From: CAZDQL01 sp964507325
GTDB lineage: Bacteria > Planctomycetota > UBA1135 > GCA-002686595
DNA length: 18,767 nucleotides
Assembly: GCA_964507325.1 (NCBI GenBank)
Contig: CAZDQL010000116.1
Coordinates: 1-18,767 of the forward strand
Reading direction: 5' to 3'
Shown here: positions 6,869 through 14,858 of the stretch, piece after piece
Numbering within the stretch: the first letter of the stretch is position 1
Layout of the letters: every line of letters begins with the position of its first letter
Notes under the pieces: model-generated
Seen by the model: only the letters and a program-made list of their open reading frames with translations
Database searches by the model: none
Told to the model about the DNA's origin: nothing
Translations under genes and position numbers: made by a program

Positions 6869-6878
6869 GTCTTCGCGT

Positions 6879-6884
6879 TAGCCT
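6879..6884 (+). promoter_or_regulatory. possible -10 box (TAGCCT) for the Gfo/Idh/MocA gene
   Basis: TAGCCT lies 30 bp before ATG 6915, directly after the hairpin. It would give a leader of about 24 bases that contains an AGGAG ribosome-binding site (6904-6908) at 6-bp spacing from the start codon. No -35 consensus is evident. Confidence 0.3.
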
Positions 6885-6914
6885 CCACCCCTCCCCCCCG
6901 CCCAGGAGCGCCCC

Positions 6915-8045
6915 ATGAGCGACCGGACCTTCAACGCAGCCATCGTCGGCCTCGGCTTCGGCGCCGAGTTCATCCCCATCTACCAGCGCCACCCGCTGGC
7001 GAACATGACGGCGATCTGCCGGCGGGACCGCGCCGGTCTGGACCAGATCGGCGACGCCTTCGGGGTGGAGCGGCGCTACACCGACTACGCCGAGCTCCTG
7101 GGCGACCCCGACGTCGACCTGATCCACATCAACACCCCCATCCCCGACCACGCCGAGATGTCGCTCCAGGCGCTGGAAGCGGGCAAGCACGTGGCCTGCA
7201 CCGTCCCGATGGCGACCTCGGTCGAGGACTGCCGGCGCATCGTGGAGCTCGCCCAGCGCACGGGGAAGAAGTACATGATGATGGAGACCGTGGTCTACAG
7301 CCGCGAGTTCCTCTTCGTGAAGGAGCTCTACGACGAGGGGGAGCTGGGGGAGGTGCAGTTCCTGCAAGCCTCACACCAGCAGGACATGGACGGCTGGCCC
7401 GACTACTGGCCCGGCCTGCCGCCGATGCACTACGCCACCCACTGCGTCGGCCCCTGCCTGGCGCTGACCCGCGGCGAGGCGCAGACCGTCTCCTGCTTCG
7501 GCTCGGGCCGCATCCGCGACGAGCTGGCGGAGCAGTACGGCTCTCCCTTCGCGGTGGAGACGGCGCACGTCAAGCTGCGCGACTCGAACCTGACGGCGCG
7601 CGTCATCCGTTCGCTCTTCGACACGGCGCGGCAGTACCGCGAGAGCTTCGACGTCTACGGCACCAAGCGCGCCTTCGAGTGGCCCCTGGTCGAGGGGGAG
7701 CCACCGATCCTGCACACCGCCAAGCGCCCCGAGTCCGAGATCCCCGAACCGGTCCAGGTGCGCGACTACGCCCACCTGCTCCCCGAGCCGATCCGCGATT
7801 TCACCACCCAGGGGGTCTACGACCTGGAGAACGCCCAGCACCTCTCCTTCACCCAAGGCGCGGGCCACGGAGGGTCCCACCCGCACATGGTGCACGAGTT
7901 CCTCACCGCCTTGGCGGAGGACCGCGATCCCTATCCGAACGCGCAGCAGTCGGCGAACTGGACGTGCGTGGGAATCCTGGCGCACGAGTCCGCGATGGAG
8001 GGTGGGCAGTTGATGGAGCTGCCGGAGTTCACGTTGGGGGGGTGA
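6915..8045 (+). CDS. Gfo/Idh/MocA-family NAD(P)-dependent oxidoreductase, variant active site
   Basis: 376 residues. The N-terminal Rossmann fold begins FNAAIVGLGFGAEF (6-19, glycine-rich dinucleotide loop), followed by DPDVDLIHINTPIPDHAEM (64-82) and LEAGKHVAC (87-95). The C-terminal alpha/beta domain contains HYATHCVGP (172-180), with H176 at the position usually taken by the conserved catalytic-region histidine. At residues 96-98 the usual catalytic EKP motif reads TVP, so the lysine that normally takes part in hydride transfer is absent. Family members oxidise or reduce sugars, inositols or amino sugars. There is no signal peptide, so it should be cytoplasmic. AGGAG sits 6 bp before the ATG. 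An exported isomerase-like protein lies 3.3 kb upstream, which could be a functional partner, but the antiporter and others intervene. It converges on the 8060 gene with a 14-bp gap. Confidence 0.85.
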   Translation: MSDRTFNAAIVGLGFGAEFIPIYQRHPLANMTAICRRDRAGLDQIGDAFGVERRYTDYAELLGDPDVDLIHINTPIPDHAEMSLQALEAGKHVACTVPMATSVEDCRRIVELAQRTGKKYMMMETVVYSREFLFVKELYDEGELGEVQFLQASHQQDMDGWPDYWPGLPPMHYATHCVGPCLALTRGEAQTVSCFGSGRIRDELAEQYGSPFAVETAHVKLRDSNLTARVIRSLFDTARQYRESFDVYGTKRAFEWPLVEGEPPILHTAKRPESEIPEPVQVRDYAHLLPEPIRDFTTQGVYDLENAQHLSFTQGAGHGGSHPHMVHEFLTALAEDRDPYPNAQQSANWTCVGILAHESAMEGGQLMELPEFTLGG

Positions 8046-8059
8046 GCGGGGCCGGTCGC

Positions 8060-11000
8060 TTACTCGGGCAGAGCCACTTCGAGGTCAGTCGTGCTCAGGG
8101 GCGCGACGTCGACCTTGCCGCTCGATCCGACTTGTCCCTCCAGGACGACGCTCCAGGCGTAGGGTCCGTTCGGCAGGCCGGTGATGGTGACTCGGCCGTC
8201 GACGTCGGTGGAGAGATCCCCGTCCTCCAATGCGAGCTCGTCCGCCCAGTCAGCGACGTCCGTCGCGAACTCGACGGAATGCAGCTCAAGGCTGGCTCCC
8301 CCGAGGGGGAGCCCGCCGCGAGTGACGTGCACGCGCAGGGACCCCGTTCGGCGAACCTGGAGGGTTTCCTCTGCAGGTTCCGGGCTGGCGCTCACGTCGT
8401 GTTGACTGCGCCAGTAGGCGGGTGACTCGATAGCCAGTCGATAAGGCCCTGGTGCCAGGCTCGTCATCTCGATACAGCCATCCCCGTCGCTCGTCCCCGT
8501 GACCGCCGGGAGGAAGCAGCCAATGGAGTAGAGGCTGACGGAGACGCCTGGAGCGGGCTGATCTCGCTCGAGAAGCCGGACGCACAGCCTGGAGGAGGTG
8601 TCGACGCGGACCACGATCGGGTCCTGATCGGTGGTGAGGTCGATGATCTGGAGTCCGCTTGTCTCACCGAGACTGGGGATCACCTCGGCTAGAACAGAGG
8701 TCTGCCTCAACCCTGTCAGCTCGACCATCCCATTGGAGTCGGTACGCGTACGGAGCTGCCAAGCCGTGGGATCTTCCGGTTTCGAGAAGGCCACGTACGT
8801 CGAGGGGATGGGTTGCTCTTCCTCGTCAATGAAAAGGACGCGCAACACGGTCGATGGAATGGGGAAGTCGACTTCCACCAAGTCACCTGTCGGAAGGTCG
8901 ACCCAGTGGCTCGCGAGCACAACCCCTTGTGCGGTGATGAGGTTCAGGGCGATACGGTCGCAGGCGACCTGGCTCAGAACCGCTTCGCCGTCCCTGATGG
9001 GGGCGGTGTTGTCGGTTGGCTCTCCTCCTTCCTCCCGATAGAAGACCCCCAGCCAAACGTCCTCGGGAATTCGTGCCCCCGCCTCGGGCCTCAGACGAAC
9101 GCGCACAGTCCGATCGCTGGTGACCCGGATCCTGCACAATCCCTCGCGGCCAGGGTAGATCAGCGTATCGGTGGTCAGGCGGCCGCCGTCCGGCGTGTAG
9201 ACCATCACGTAGTGGCTGCCAGGCCTGAGGCCTTTGAAACTCGTTCGACCCTGACTGTCAAAGGACAGGGGAGCTTCGCCGGGCCGATCGCCGACGACAG
9301 CCCGGTAGGCGGTGAAGTCGATTGCCCGTGTGGAGACGAGCTCGACGGCGAGATCCGAAAGCCCCGCCAGCGCTATCCACCCCAGGTCTAGGTTAGGTCC
9401 GCGCAGACCTCCGCGCGAAATCGAGAAGGGCGCGTAGCCCTCAGCCGAAAACTCGATGATGTTGGCGCTGGGTGACAAGGACAGGCCGTCGAAGGTCCCG
9501 TCTGCAGCGGTGGCCATTGGCGCTCCCCAGGGCTCCAGCCAGGTGCCCGCCGCCGTTCCGTAGACCTGAACGCGAGCCTTGGCAAGCGGTTCTCCGGTGC
9601 GTCCATCGATCACGCGGCCGTGCCCAAAGCAGGGAGACGGAAGCTCTAGGAGAACCTCGGCGTCCCTGTCCGCGCTCACCTCGACGGCTTGAGGAGCACA
9701 GGCGGGGAGATCCTCCGTATTCGCCATGAGGAAGGCCCTACCCAATGGCAGCCCATCCACCTCGAAGGTCCCGTCCTCCCTCCCCATGAATTGGTCGGTA
9801 GTGTTCACCGCCGGGTTCGAGCCCCAATGAGTGACCTTGAAATCGGTCACCGGCTGCGACCCGTGCACGACTCGGCCTCGGACACTCCCCGCGCGATCCA
9901 GGGGAAGCAGGATCCAGTTGTTGCTGTTGGCGGCGATTTCCAGTGGGCCCCAGCGCTTGCCCACGAAGCCTCTGGCGTAGGTCCGCACCCAGACCTGAGT
10001 TGCAGGAACGTGTTCGAGCGTTGCCGCTCCGTCGTCATTGGAACGCGTCGCGTAGCGGACCCACTCTCCAGATTCACCCCTCCAGATTGCGACGATTAGG
10101 ACCCCTGCCACCGACTCTTCGTCCTCCTTCGAGGTGAATTCCCCGTCGCCGACATAGGTGAACAGGTCCAGCTCGAGGCCGGTGGTCCAATCGAAGTCGC
10201 AGGTGATGTGCTCACCAGGGGTCGAGACGTGGAGGATTCTCTCGATGGGGGTTAGGCCATTGCCTTGCAGCCTGAAGACGTAGCTACCCGCGCCTATGAA
10301 GGGGATTCCCTCGACCTCCCAGGACCCCGACTTACCCGTGGGGCGGGCCGTCAAGAGGGTGCGCCAATCCTCCGCGGCTGAGCGCACGTGGATCTCGCAT
10401 CCGGCTAGGGCCGCCGCCGTTGGGGCCCCGGCGATCTTGCCTGCCGCGGAGAACGTAGAGCGCAGGCGCAGAGTGATCGGCTCGCGCACGTCCCGGTGCT
10501 TGCCGAGCCAGACGCCGCTCTCCAGACCGTGACCCCGGGCCATCAACACGGAGGGATTGGGGAGGGGGTGGATGATGGCTCGGCCATCCTCCCCTGTCAG
10601 GTATGTTTTGGCGAGGAGCACGCTCGTTTCTCCCGCCCGTGTCCAGCCGAGACTCCTGATCTCCACAGCCGGCACTTCGAAGCCCTCCTCGTCGAGGACG
10701 ATCACCTCGATGCTCCGACAAGGGTCCATAGTCAGAGGCGAAGCCTGCTTCGACTCTGGAGAAACCTGCACCGCTGCAGCAAGGTGGCGGGGCGCCGTGG
10801 CGTAGACGTAGCTCGCGCCGCCCGCGTTGAGCGGGGTGGGGAATCGATACGAACCCGCTATGACTTCGGCGTTCGTTGTTTCCGCTACTTCCTCCAGCCA
10901 GAAGCTCCTTTGAGAGGCCCAGTCGACCTCGACCAGATTCGACCAGGTGGCAGTGCCCGCGGGCACGGACTTGCCGCTGGGCTCCACGACCCGTCCATAT

Positions 11001-11257
11001 AGTGCGGTCTCCACCGCAGGGCGGCGCTCGTCCAGCGTCAGCGGTTCTTCTACCACTCCGACGACATCTGCGTTTCTGCCACCCTGTGAGTCGGCAAGCT
11101 CGCTGTTCGAAGATGAAGCGCCAGACTGCTCCTCAGGCATGGCGACAGCCCCATCGTGGGGACCCTCCCTCTGGCCGAGGGCGGTCCATAGGACTGCTGC
11201 TCCGGCGATCAAGAGTAGGAGCAGTGCGAAGGCGCCCAGTCCGCTATGGCGGGCCAT
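8060..11257 (-). CDS. large membrane-anchored protein of tandem carboxypeptidase-regulatory-like beta-sandwich repeats
   Basis: 1065 residues from ATG 11257, chosen because GAGG (11270-11267) lies 9 bp upstream and a membrane anchor follows at once; the frame is open further up only to a TTG at 11356. Residues 7-28 form one hydrophobic segment, then a Ser/Glu/Gly-rich linker to about 80. The remainder is about eleven units of 80-100 residues, starting near 86, 180, 268, 355, 458, 545, 635, 715, 803, 888 and 972. Units share phrases such as GRVVEPSGKSVPAG, GRVIDGRTGEPLAKARVQVYG, DGTFDGLSLSP, DSQGRTSFKGLRPGSHYV and DGRVTITGLPNGPYAW, typical of the CarboxypepD_reg/CnaB-like fold (PF13620-like). 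Such domains usually serve adhesion or scaffolding; no catalytic motif was seen. Last gene of a four-gene operon; lower GC than the flanking genes. Confidence 0.78.
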   Translation of the reverse strand: MARHSGLGAFALLLLLIAGAAVLWTALGQREGPHDGAVAMPEEQSGASSSNSELADSQGGRNADVVGVVEEPLTLDERRPAVETALYGRVVEPSGKSVPAGTATWSNLVEVDWASQRSFWLEEVAETTNAEVIAGSYRFPTPLNAGGASYVYATAPRHLAAAVQVSPESKQASPLTMDPCRSIEVIVLDEEGFEVPAVEIRSLGWTRAGETSVLLAKTYLTGEDGRAIIHPLPNPSVLMARGHGLESGVWLGKHRDVREPITLRLRSTFSAAGKIAGAPTAAALAGCEIHVRSAAEDWRTLLTARPTGKSGSWEVEGIPFIGAGSYVFRLQGNGLTPIERILHVSTPGEHITCDFDWTTGLELDLFTYVGDGEFTSKEDEESVAGVLIVAIWRGESGEWVRYATRSNDDGAATLEHVPATQVWVRTYARGFVGKRWGPLEIAANSNNWILLPLDRAGSVRGRVVHGSQPVTDFKVTHWGSNPAVNTTDQFMGREDGTFEVDGLPLGRAFLMANTEDLPACAPQAVEVSADRDAEVLLELPSPCFGHGRVIDGRTGEPLAKARVQVYGTAAGTWLEPWGAPMATAADGTFDGLSLSPSANIIEFSAEGYAPFSISRGGLRGPNLDLGWIALAGLSDLAVELVSTRAIDFTAYRAVVGDRPGEAPLSFDSQGRTSFKGLRPGSHYVMVYTPDGGRLTTDTLIYPGREGLCRIRVTSDRTVRVRLRPEAGARIPEDVWLGVFYREEGGEPTDNTAPIRDGEAVLSQVACDRIALNLITAQGVVLASHWVDLPTGDLVEVDFPIPSTVLRVLFIDEEEQPIPSTYVAFSKPEDPTAWQLRTRTDSNGMVELTGLRQTSVLAEVIPSLGETSGLQIIDLTTDQDPIVVRVDTSSRLCVRLLERDQPAPGVSVSLYSIGCFLPAVTGTSDGDGCIEMTSLAPGPYRLAIESPAYWRSQHDVSASPEPAEETLQVRRTGSLRVHVTRGGLPLGGASLELHSVEFATDVADWADELALEDGDLSTDVDGRVTITGLPNGPYAWSVVLEGQVGSSGKVDVAPLSTTDLEVALPE

Positions 11258-11270
11258 GGGGGTCGTCCTC

Positions 11271-11441
11271 TCAAGGGCCGCCGGGAGCGCCACCTTGGGC
11301 CGGTGCCCTCTCTTGCGGGGGCAATTGTGATGTTCCTGAATCACCGCCGAGGACAACCTGGGCGACCCCCCCCCCGACGAGGAGCCCCAGGACCAGCACT
11401 GCCAGCAGCGCGATCGTTCTGGATCTATAGAAGAAGCGCAT
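11271..11441 (-). CDS. small single-TM protein (56 aa) in the sigma-like/TPR operon
   Basis: ATG 11441 lies inside the end of the upstream TPR-like gene (17-bp overlap) and the TGA stop is 13 bp before the start of the large repeat-protein gene. The product begins MRFFYRSR, a basic start, then has one hydrophobic segment at about residues 9-33 rich in Leu, Val and Gly, then a short polar Pro/Gln/Gly-rich tail. A type II or signal-anchor topology with the tail outside is likely. No Shine-Dalgarno is visible, so translation may be coupled to the upstream gene. I recognise no family. It could instead be a chance hydrophobic frame, but its fit between two coding regions and its clear membrane signature support it. 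Confidence 0.5.
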   Translation of the reverse strand: MRFFYRSRTIALLAVLVLGLLVGGGVAQVVLGGDSGTSQLPPQERAPAQGGAPGGP

Positions 11442-12333
11442 GGGAGAGCGGGCCGGACATGGACCCGAGGGATTTATCGATTCGGCGTGCCATGAGGACT
11501 GACTCCGGCTCCAAGACAAGTTGCCCCGCCTTCACTCGGTCCTCGTAACTGTGAACTAGCGCCTGGAAGCGCGATGAAGGTCCGGACTCTTCGAGTAGGG
11601 CTGCTGCGAGGCGTACGACCGCCTCACTTCTTGCCTGAAGGCCGACAACGAAAGAGGTGACGGCAAAGGTCACATCTTCGGGACAGAGGAGGCAGAGTCT
11701 CGTGCTTGTCTGCAGGGCATCGTCGTACATCCCGCAGATGGACTGAGCGCGACCCAGATTGGAAAGCGCACAGATCTGATTCCCCGGGCTCATGAAGCCC
11801 TGGATGGTGGACAGAAGTCGGTCTACTGCGTCTCTGGGGTCACCCATCAAGATACTCGTGCTGGCCTGGTAGATGTCCGAGACAACTCCAGGCTCCAGCC
11901 GCCGTAGGACAACCATGATCTCGTCGTAGTCGATCGTTGTGGCCCCATGTGCGCTCGCGAAGAGAGCCTCGATGCTCTCGGTGGCGGTCCCAACGGCCTC
12001 CAGGGTCCCGCGGTGCATAACCCGTCGCTGGTGCGCGTCTGCACGGGAGACCTCGGAGAGAGGTTTGTTGTAGCCCCTGCTAGCCACAGGATCGGAGAAC
12101 ACCTTCTCCTGATACACCCCCCGCAGCGCAGCCGCCGTCTCCTCCCGGTACACCTGAAGCAGATGCCTCTCCGCCGGCGTCCATCCCGCCGTCCCCGCGC
12201 TCGCCGAGGGAATATCCGCGGTCGCCGCGATCGACGCCTCCCGCGGTGTGACGCGGAAAAGGCCCGAGCGCGGGTCTGAGCCGATCTCGCGCAGGAGCTC
12301 GCGGACCTCGGGGTCGAGTACAAGCTCAGTCAT
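11425..12333 (-). CDS. TPR-like helical protein, second gene of the sigma-like operon
   Basis: 302 residues from ATG 12333. This start is chosen over a TTG at 12354 because GGAGGGG lies about 9 bp upstream and the ATG overlaps the preceding gene's stop in an ATGACTGA arrangement, pointing to translational coupling. There is no signal peptide or membrane segment, so it should be cytoplasmic. Residues 1-150 are mostly charged and helical and unassigned (GWTPAERHLLQVYREETAAAL at 50-70). Residues 153-250 look like degenerate TPR units: DIYQASTSILMGDPRDAVDR, ALSNLGRAQSICGMYDDALQ (189-208), LCLLCPED. TPR repeats bind protein partners; the natural candidates are the adjacent sigma-like protein or the membrane proteins of the same operon, which is inference. 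No known family was recognised for the whole protein. Confidence 0.68.
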   Translation of the reverse strand: MTELVLDPEVRELLREIGSDPRSGLFRVTPREASIAATADIPSASAGTAGWTPAERHLLQVYREETAAALRGVYQEKVFSDPVASRGYNKPLSEVSRADAHQRRVMHRGTLEAVGTATESIEALFASAHGATTIDYDEIMVVLRRLEPGVVSDIYQASTSILMGDPRDAVDRLLSTIQGFMSPGNQICALSNLGRAQSICGMYDDALQTSTRLCLLCPEDVTFAVTSFVVGLQARSEAVVRLAAALLEESGPSSRFQALVHSYEDRVKAGQLVLEPESVLMARRIDKSLGSMSGPLSHALLL

Positions 12334-12943
12334 CGCCCTGCTCCCCTCCGTCAAGAACGCGCGTGATGCTTTTGACGGCTCTCACGAAGAGCTCCCGCGC
12401 ACGCAAGGCATCGGTGCCGAATTCGCGCGCGTAGCGTCCGAAGCCATTGCCCCGCACGAAGCAGTGGTAGAAGACGTGCCGCTCGACCGTCTTCAACTCG
12501 TTGATGGCCACCACCGCACGCCGGAGTTGGGCCGGTTCCACGGCTAGGTGCGCCAGGAGCAACCGGAAGCGTGGTTCGTAGGGCTCGTCGATCGGGGCGT
12601 CCTCGCCGGCCAGCAGTACGTCCTCCCGCAGCAGCGTCCGGGCCGCGTCCTCGATCGCGTTGTCCAGGAATCCGTTCAGATCGTCGATTCCCGACAGGTC
12701 GCCCATGCGCGCGGCCGCCAACGTCTCGGACTTCAATGCCAGTTTGCGCAGGTCGATGAGATGGCAGCAACGTGCCAGCCAGTCGTTGGCGCGATGGGCG
12801 AAGCGTAGGGGATCTCCCTCATGCAACGCTATCAGTCGCTCGAGCTCATCCTTGCCTGCCAGTAGCTGGCGCAACTCCTCGACCGTCTCGACCGCAGGGA
12901 CGACGTGCGGCTCCTGATCGCGGGAGGGGTGGCGGCTCTCCAT
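12326..12943 (-). CDS. sigma-70-like / helix-turn-helix regulator, first gene of operon
   Basis: 205 residues, ATG at 12943. The C-terminal part resembles sigma region 4: AINELKTVERHVFYHCFVRG (146-165) is like the first region-4 helices of ECF factors, and GFGRYAREFGTDALRARELF (167-186) has the spacing of a helix-turn-helix, followed by VRAVKSITRVL. The N-terminal part (20-110) is helical and only loosely like region 2 (DLNGFLDNAIEDAARTLLRED, 88-108), so core-polymerase binding is uncertain. If real, it would be an ECF-like factor steering transcription, possibly of its own operon. Alternatives are a DNA-binding regulator or a helical protein of another kind. Its stop overlaps the start of the TPR-like gene by 8 bp. 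A TTGACG-17-TAACGT promoter lies about 39 bp upstream of the ATG. Confidence 0.6.
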   Translation of the reverse strand: MESRHPSRDQEPHVVPAVETVEELRQLLAGKDELERLIALHEGDPLRFAHRANDWLARCCHLIDLRKLALKSETLAAARMGDLSGIDDLNGFLDNAIEDAARTLLREDVLLAGEDAPIDEPYEPRFRLLLAHLAVEPAQLRRAVVAINELKTVERHVFYHCFVRGNGFGRYAREFGTDALRARELFVRAVKSITRVLDGGEQGDD

Positions 12944-12981
12944 TCGGGGTGGCGAGGAACGGCAGGTTCTCGTGAACGCCG

Positions 12982-13010
12982 ACGTTAGAAGGTGCCCCTG
13001 GTCTCGTCAA
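12982..13010 (-). promoter_or_regulatory. sigma70-type promoter of the sigma-like/TPR/repeat-protein operon
   Basis: On the minus strand TTGACG (13010-13005) is followed by exactly 17 bp and TAACGT (12987-12982). This is five of six bases of the -35 consensus and a TAnnnT -10 box, at 38 bp before ATG 12943, giving a predicted leader of about 30 bases. It is the best-formed promoter in the window. Confidence 0.6.
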
Positions 13011-13185
13011 GAGGGACCGATGGCGTGGGCTCATCCCAGGTCTTGGGGCCCCGCTGCCTGTCGAAATCGTCCTGCTGCTCCGAATCACACAACGAGGTGC
13101 TGCACGTGGGCACCGAGAGGTAGAAGCTGGCCGTAGCAGGGGAATCGGACAGCAACGCCCACTCACTCGAGCTCCCGCATCTCAT
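12985..13185 (-). CDS. doubtful small ORF (66 aa) after the glycosyltransferase gene
   Basis: An ATG at 13185 overlaps the last codons of the glycosyltransferase gene by 23 bp, and the frame runs to a TAA at 12987-12985 with mostly G or C at third positions. The product has three cysteines (CGSSSEW; PTCSTSLCD) and no membrane segment or known motif. Against it, the end of the frame contains the operon promoter, with the stop codon inside the -10 box. It may be non-coding intergenic sequence. Confidence 0.18.
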   Translation of the reverse strand: MRCGSSSEWALLSDSPATASFYLSVPTCSTSLCDSEQQDDFDRQRGPKTWDEPTPSVPLDETRGTF

Positions 13186-14836
13186 ACAGCGTGAGCCCTC
13201 GATACGACCGGGTGCTCACCACCCGCAAACGCGGATTCGCCGTGAGCGCCGCGATGGTCGTGTCTCCCGGTGGGTGCCAGCGGTTCTGCACCAGGTAGAA
13301 GACTCCGTCCCGGCGACGCTCGTCGAGGCGCAGGGCCTCCAGGCTCCCATCCCCGGTGGTGTAGATCAGCATCCGCGCGGCCTCGCGTCGTCGAGTCTTG
13401 TCGCGCTCGAAATCGTCGACGATGGAAGTGGCCACATCCGCCAACATTCCGCCGAGCCAAGCACCGAATCTACCTTCCAGGGAGCGCACCAGGTCCTCGG
13501 CCTTGTCTTCCGTCGGCTCGATATCGCGGGCGGACTGGATGCGCTCGTCGTAGTAGGGAAGACAGCGTGGGTTGGGGGTGGCGGCGAAGATCGGTCGGCC
13601 CGCGGCCCCTGCATCGATCTCAGCTCCCAGATCGGCAGTCAGTGAGCGCCAGTCGGGGTGGGGCTTGTAGATGGTCCATTCGTCGTCGTAGGCGTAGTAG
13701 GCGACCAGGTTGGCGCCACACGAGGCGAGCAGCAGGCAGCCGATCGAGAGCCGCAGTCGACGGCCCGGCAACGAGGAAAGACCCAGCCCGATGACCAGGA
13801 AGAGGAAGGGCAGGGCGGACAGCGCGCTGCGCTCCACGTAGGTCTGCTGGAAGCCCAGCCAGGGCAGGGCGAGCAGCAGGGCCGGCAAGGCGCACAGGTA
13901 GACCAGGGTGTAGGTGCCGGAAGAGCGCCGGCGCACGGAACGCAGGATCCTGAACACGCCCACCGCGAAGAGCGCGGCCCCCAGGACCTGGATGCTCACC
14001 CAGGCAATCCAGCGCGGGTGCCCGCCCGGCTCCTCGAGACCGGCGGGCAGGCAGTTGCCCGTCCAGCACCATTGGAAGAGGAAGCGGTAGAGCTCCTCGA
14101 AGGAGAAGGTTCGCAGGTAGGTCGCCGAGGAGGCGAAATCGGCCACGGCGACCTTGACCCCGATCCACGCCGCCAGCAGGGAGATCCCGGAGCCGTTGAT
14201 GATCAGCAGGCGACGACGGAATGCCGGCTCACTGCGACCGCGCTGGGAAACGTATCCCAGCAAGGCCAGGAGGAAGGCGTAGACGACGAGGTAGTAGTGG
14301 AGCGCGAGCAGGACGAACAGCAGCGTGCCGTAGGCCCACCAGGTGCGGCGGCGCTCCTTCCCCTCGAGCAGACGGTGGAAGAGCCAGACCAGGACGAGCA
14401 CCCCCAGGAGCAGCGCCGAGTAGGGTCGCGCTTCGATGGAGTACCAGATGTGCACCGGCGAGAGGGACAGCAGCAGGGCTGCCCACAGGGCGGCGGGGCT
14501 CCCCACGAGGCGGCGTCCGACCACCCAGATCATCACGATGCCCCCGAGACCACAGAGCAGGGGGAACAGCCGCATGACCACCTCGGAATCGCCGCAGAGG
14601 CGGTTCGACACGTGCATGAAGCTGATGAAGAGGGGCGGATGGAAGTCCACGTAGGCGACTGACAAGAGCTGCGCCAGGGTCCCCAGGCGTTGATTCGACA
14701 CGCACGCCTCGTCGAACCAGAGGCTCTGATCGTAGTTGACCAGCCGCAGCGCGAAGGCGACCAGGAGCAGCCCCAGCAGGATGGGCGCGACCGGCCTGGA
14801 TCCGCCCTGCTCCAATTGGTTCCTCTCCGATTGCAT
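13163..14836 (-). CDS. GT39/ArnT-like integral membrane glycosyltransferase
   Basis: 557 residues. After a short cytoplasmic start, residues 16-33 form the first membrane helix, followed directly by DQSLWFDEACVSNQRLG (36-52): the D42-E43 pair in the first outer loop is the metal/donor site signature of GT-C enzymes. Next come VDFHPPLFISFMH (63-75), the conserved HPPL motif, and SPVHIWYSIEARPYSALLLG (126-145), typical of the PMT/ArnT/GT83 families. About ten to twelve helices follow to residue ~390, then a soluble C-terminal domain of about 170 residues. Such enzymes use polyprenyl-phosphate sugars to glycosylate lipids or proteins on the outer side of the membrane. ATG 14836 has GGAG 8-9 bp upstream. 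The acceptor is unknown. It lies downstream of the molybdoenzyme operon by 96 bp but probably has its own promoter. Confidence 0.85.
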   Translation of the reverse strand: MQSERNQLEQGGSRPVAPILLGLLLVAFALRLVNYDQSLWFDEACVSNQRLGTLAQLLSVAYVDFHPPLFISFMHVSNRLCGDSEVVMRLFPLLCGLGGIVMIWVVGRRLVGSPAALWAALLLSLSPVHIWYSIEARPYSALLLGVLVLVWLFHRLLEGKERRRTWWAYGTLLFVLLALHYYLVVYAFLLALLGYVSQRGRSEPAFRRRLLIINGSGISLLAAWIGVKVAVADFASSATYLRTFSFEELYRFLFQWCWTGNCLPAGLEEPGGHPRWIAWVSIQVLGAALFAVGVFRILRSVRRRSSGTYTLVYLCALPALLLALPWLGFQQTYVERSALSALPFLFLVIGLGLSSLPGRRLRLSIGCLLLASCGANLVAYYAYDDEWTIYKPHPDWRSLTADLGAEIDAGAAGRPIFAATPNPRCLPYYDERIQSARDIEPTEDKAEDLVRSLEGRFGAWLGGMLADVATSIVDDFERDKTRRREAARMLIYTTGDGSLEALRLDERRRDGVFYLVQNRWHPPGDTTIAALTANPRLRVVSTRSYRGLTLYEMRELE

Positions 14837-14858
14837 GCCGAGTCTCCGTGGGGCCGGC

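Noticed and set aside
8046..8059. Bidirectional terminator between the convergent oxidoreductase and repeat-protein genes
   Set aside because: The 14-bp gap shows no inverted repeat and no T-run.
8060..11257. The repeats in the large protein as DNA-level tandem repeats
   Set aside because: The units resemble each other only at the level of protein fold and short phrases; no long DNA repeat was seen.
12944..13162. A regulatory RNA or riboswitch between the glycosyltransferase and the sigma-like gene
   Set aside because: Apart from the promoter and a GGGGCCCC palindrome, I could not find a consistent fold or a known motif.
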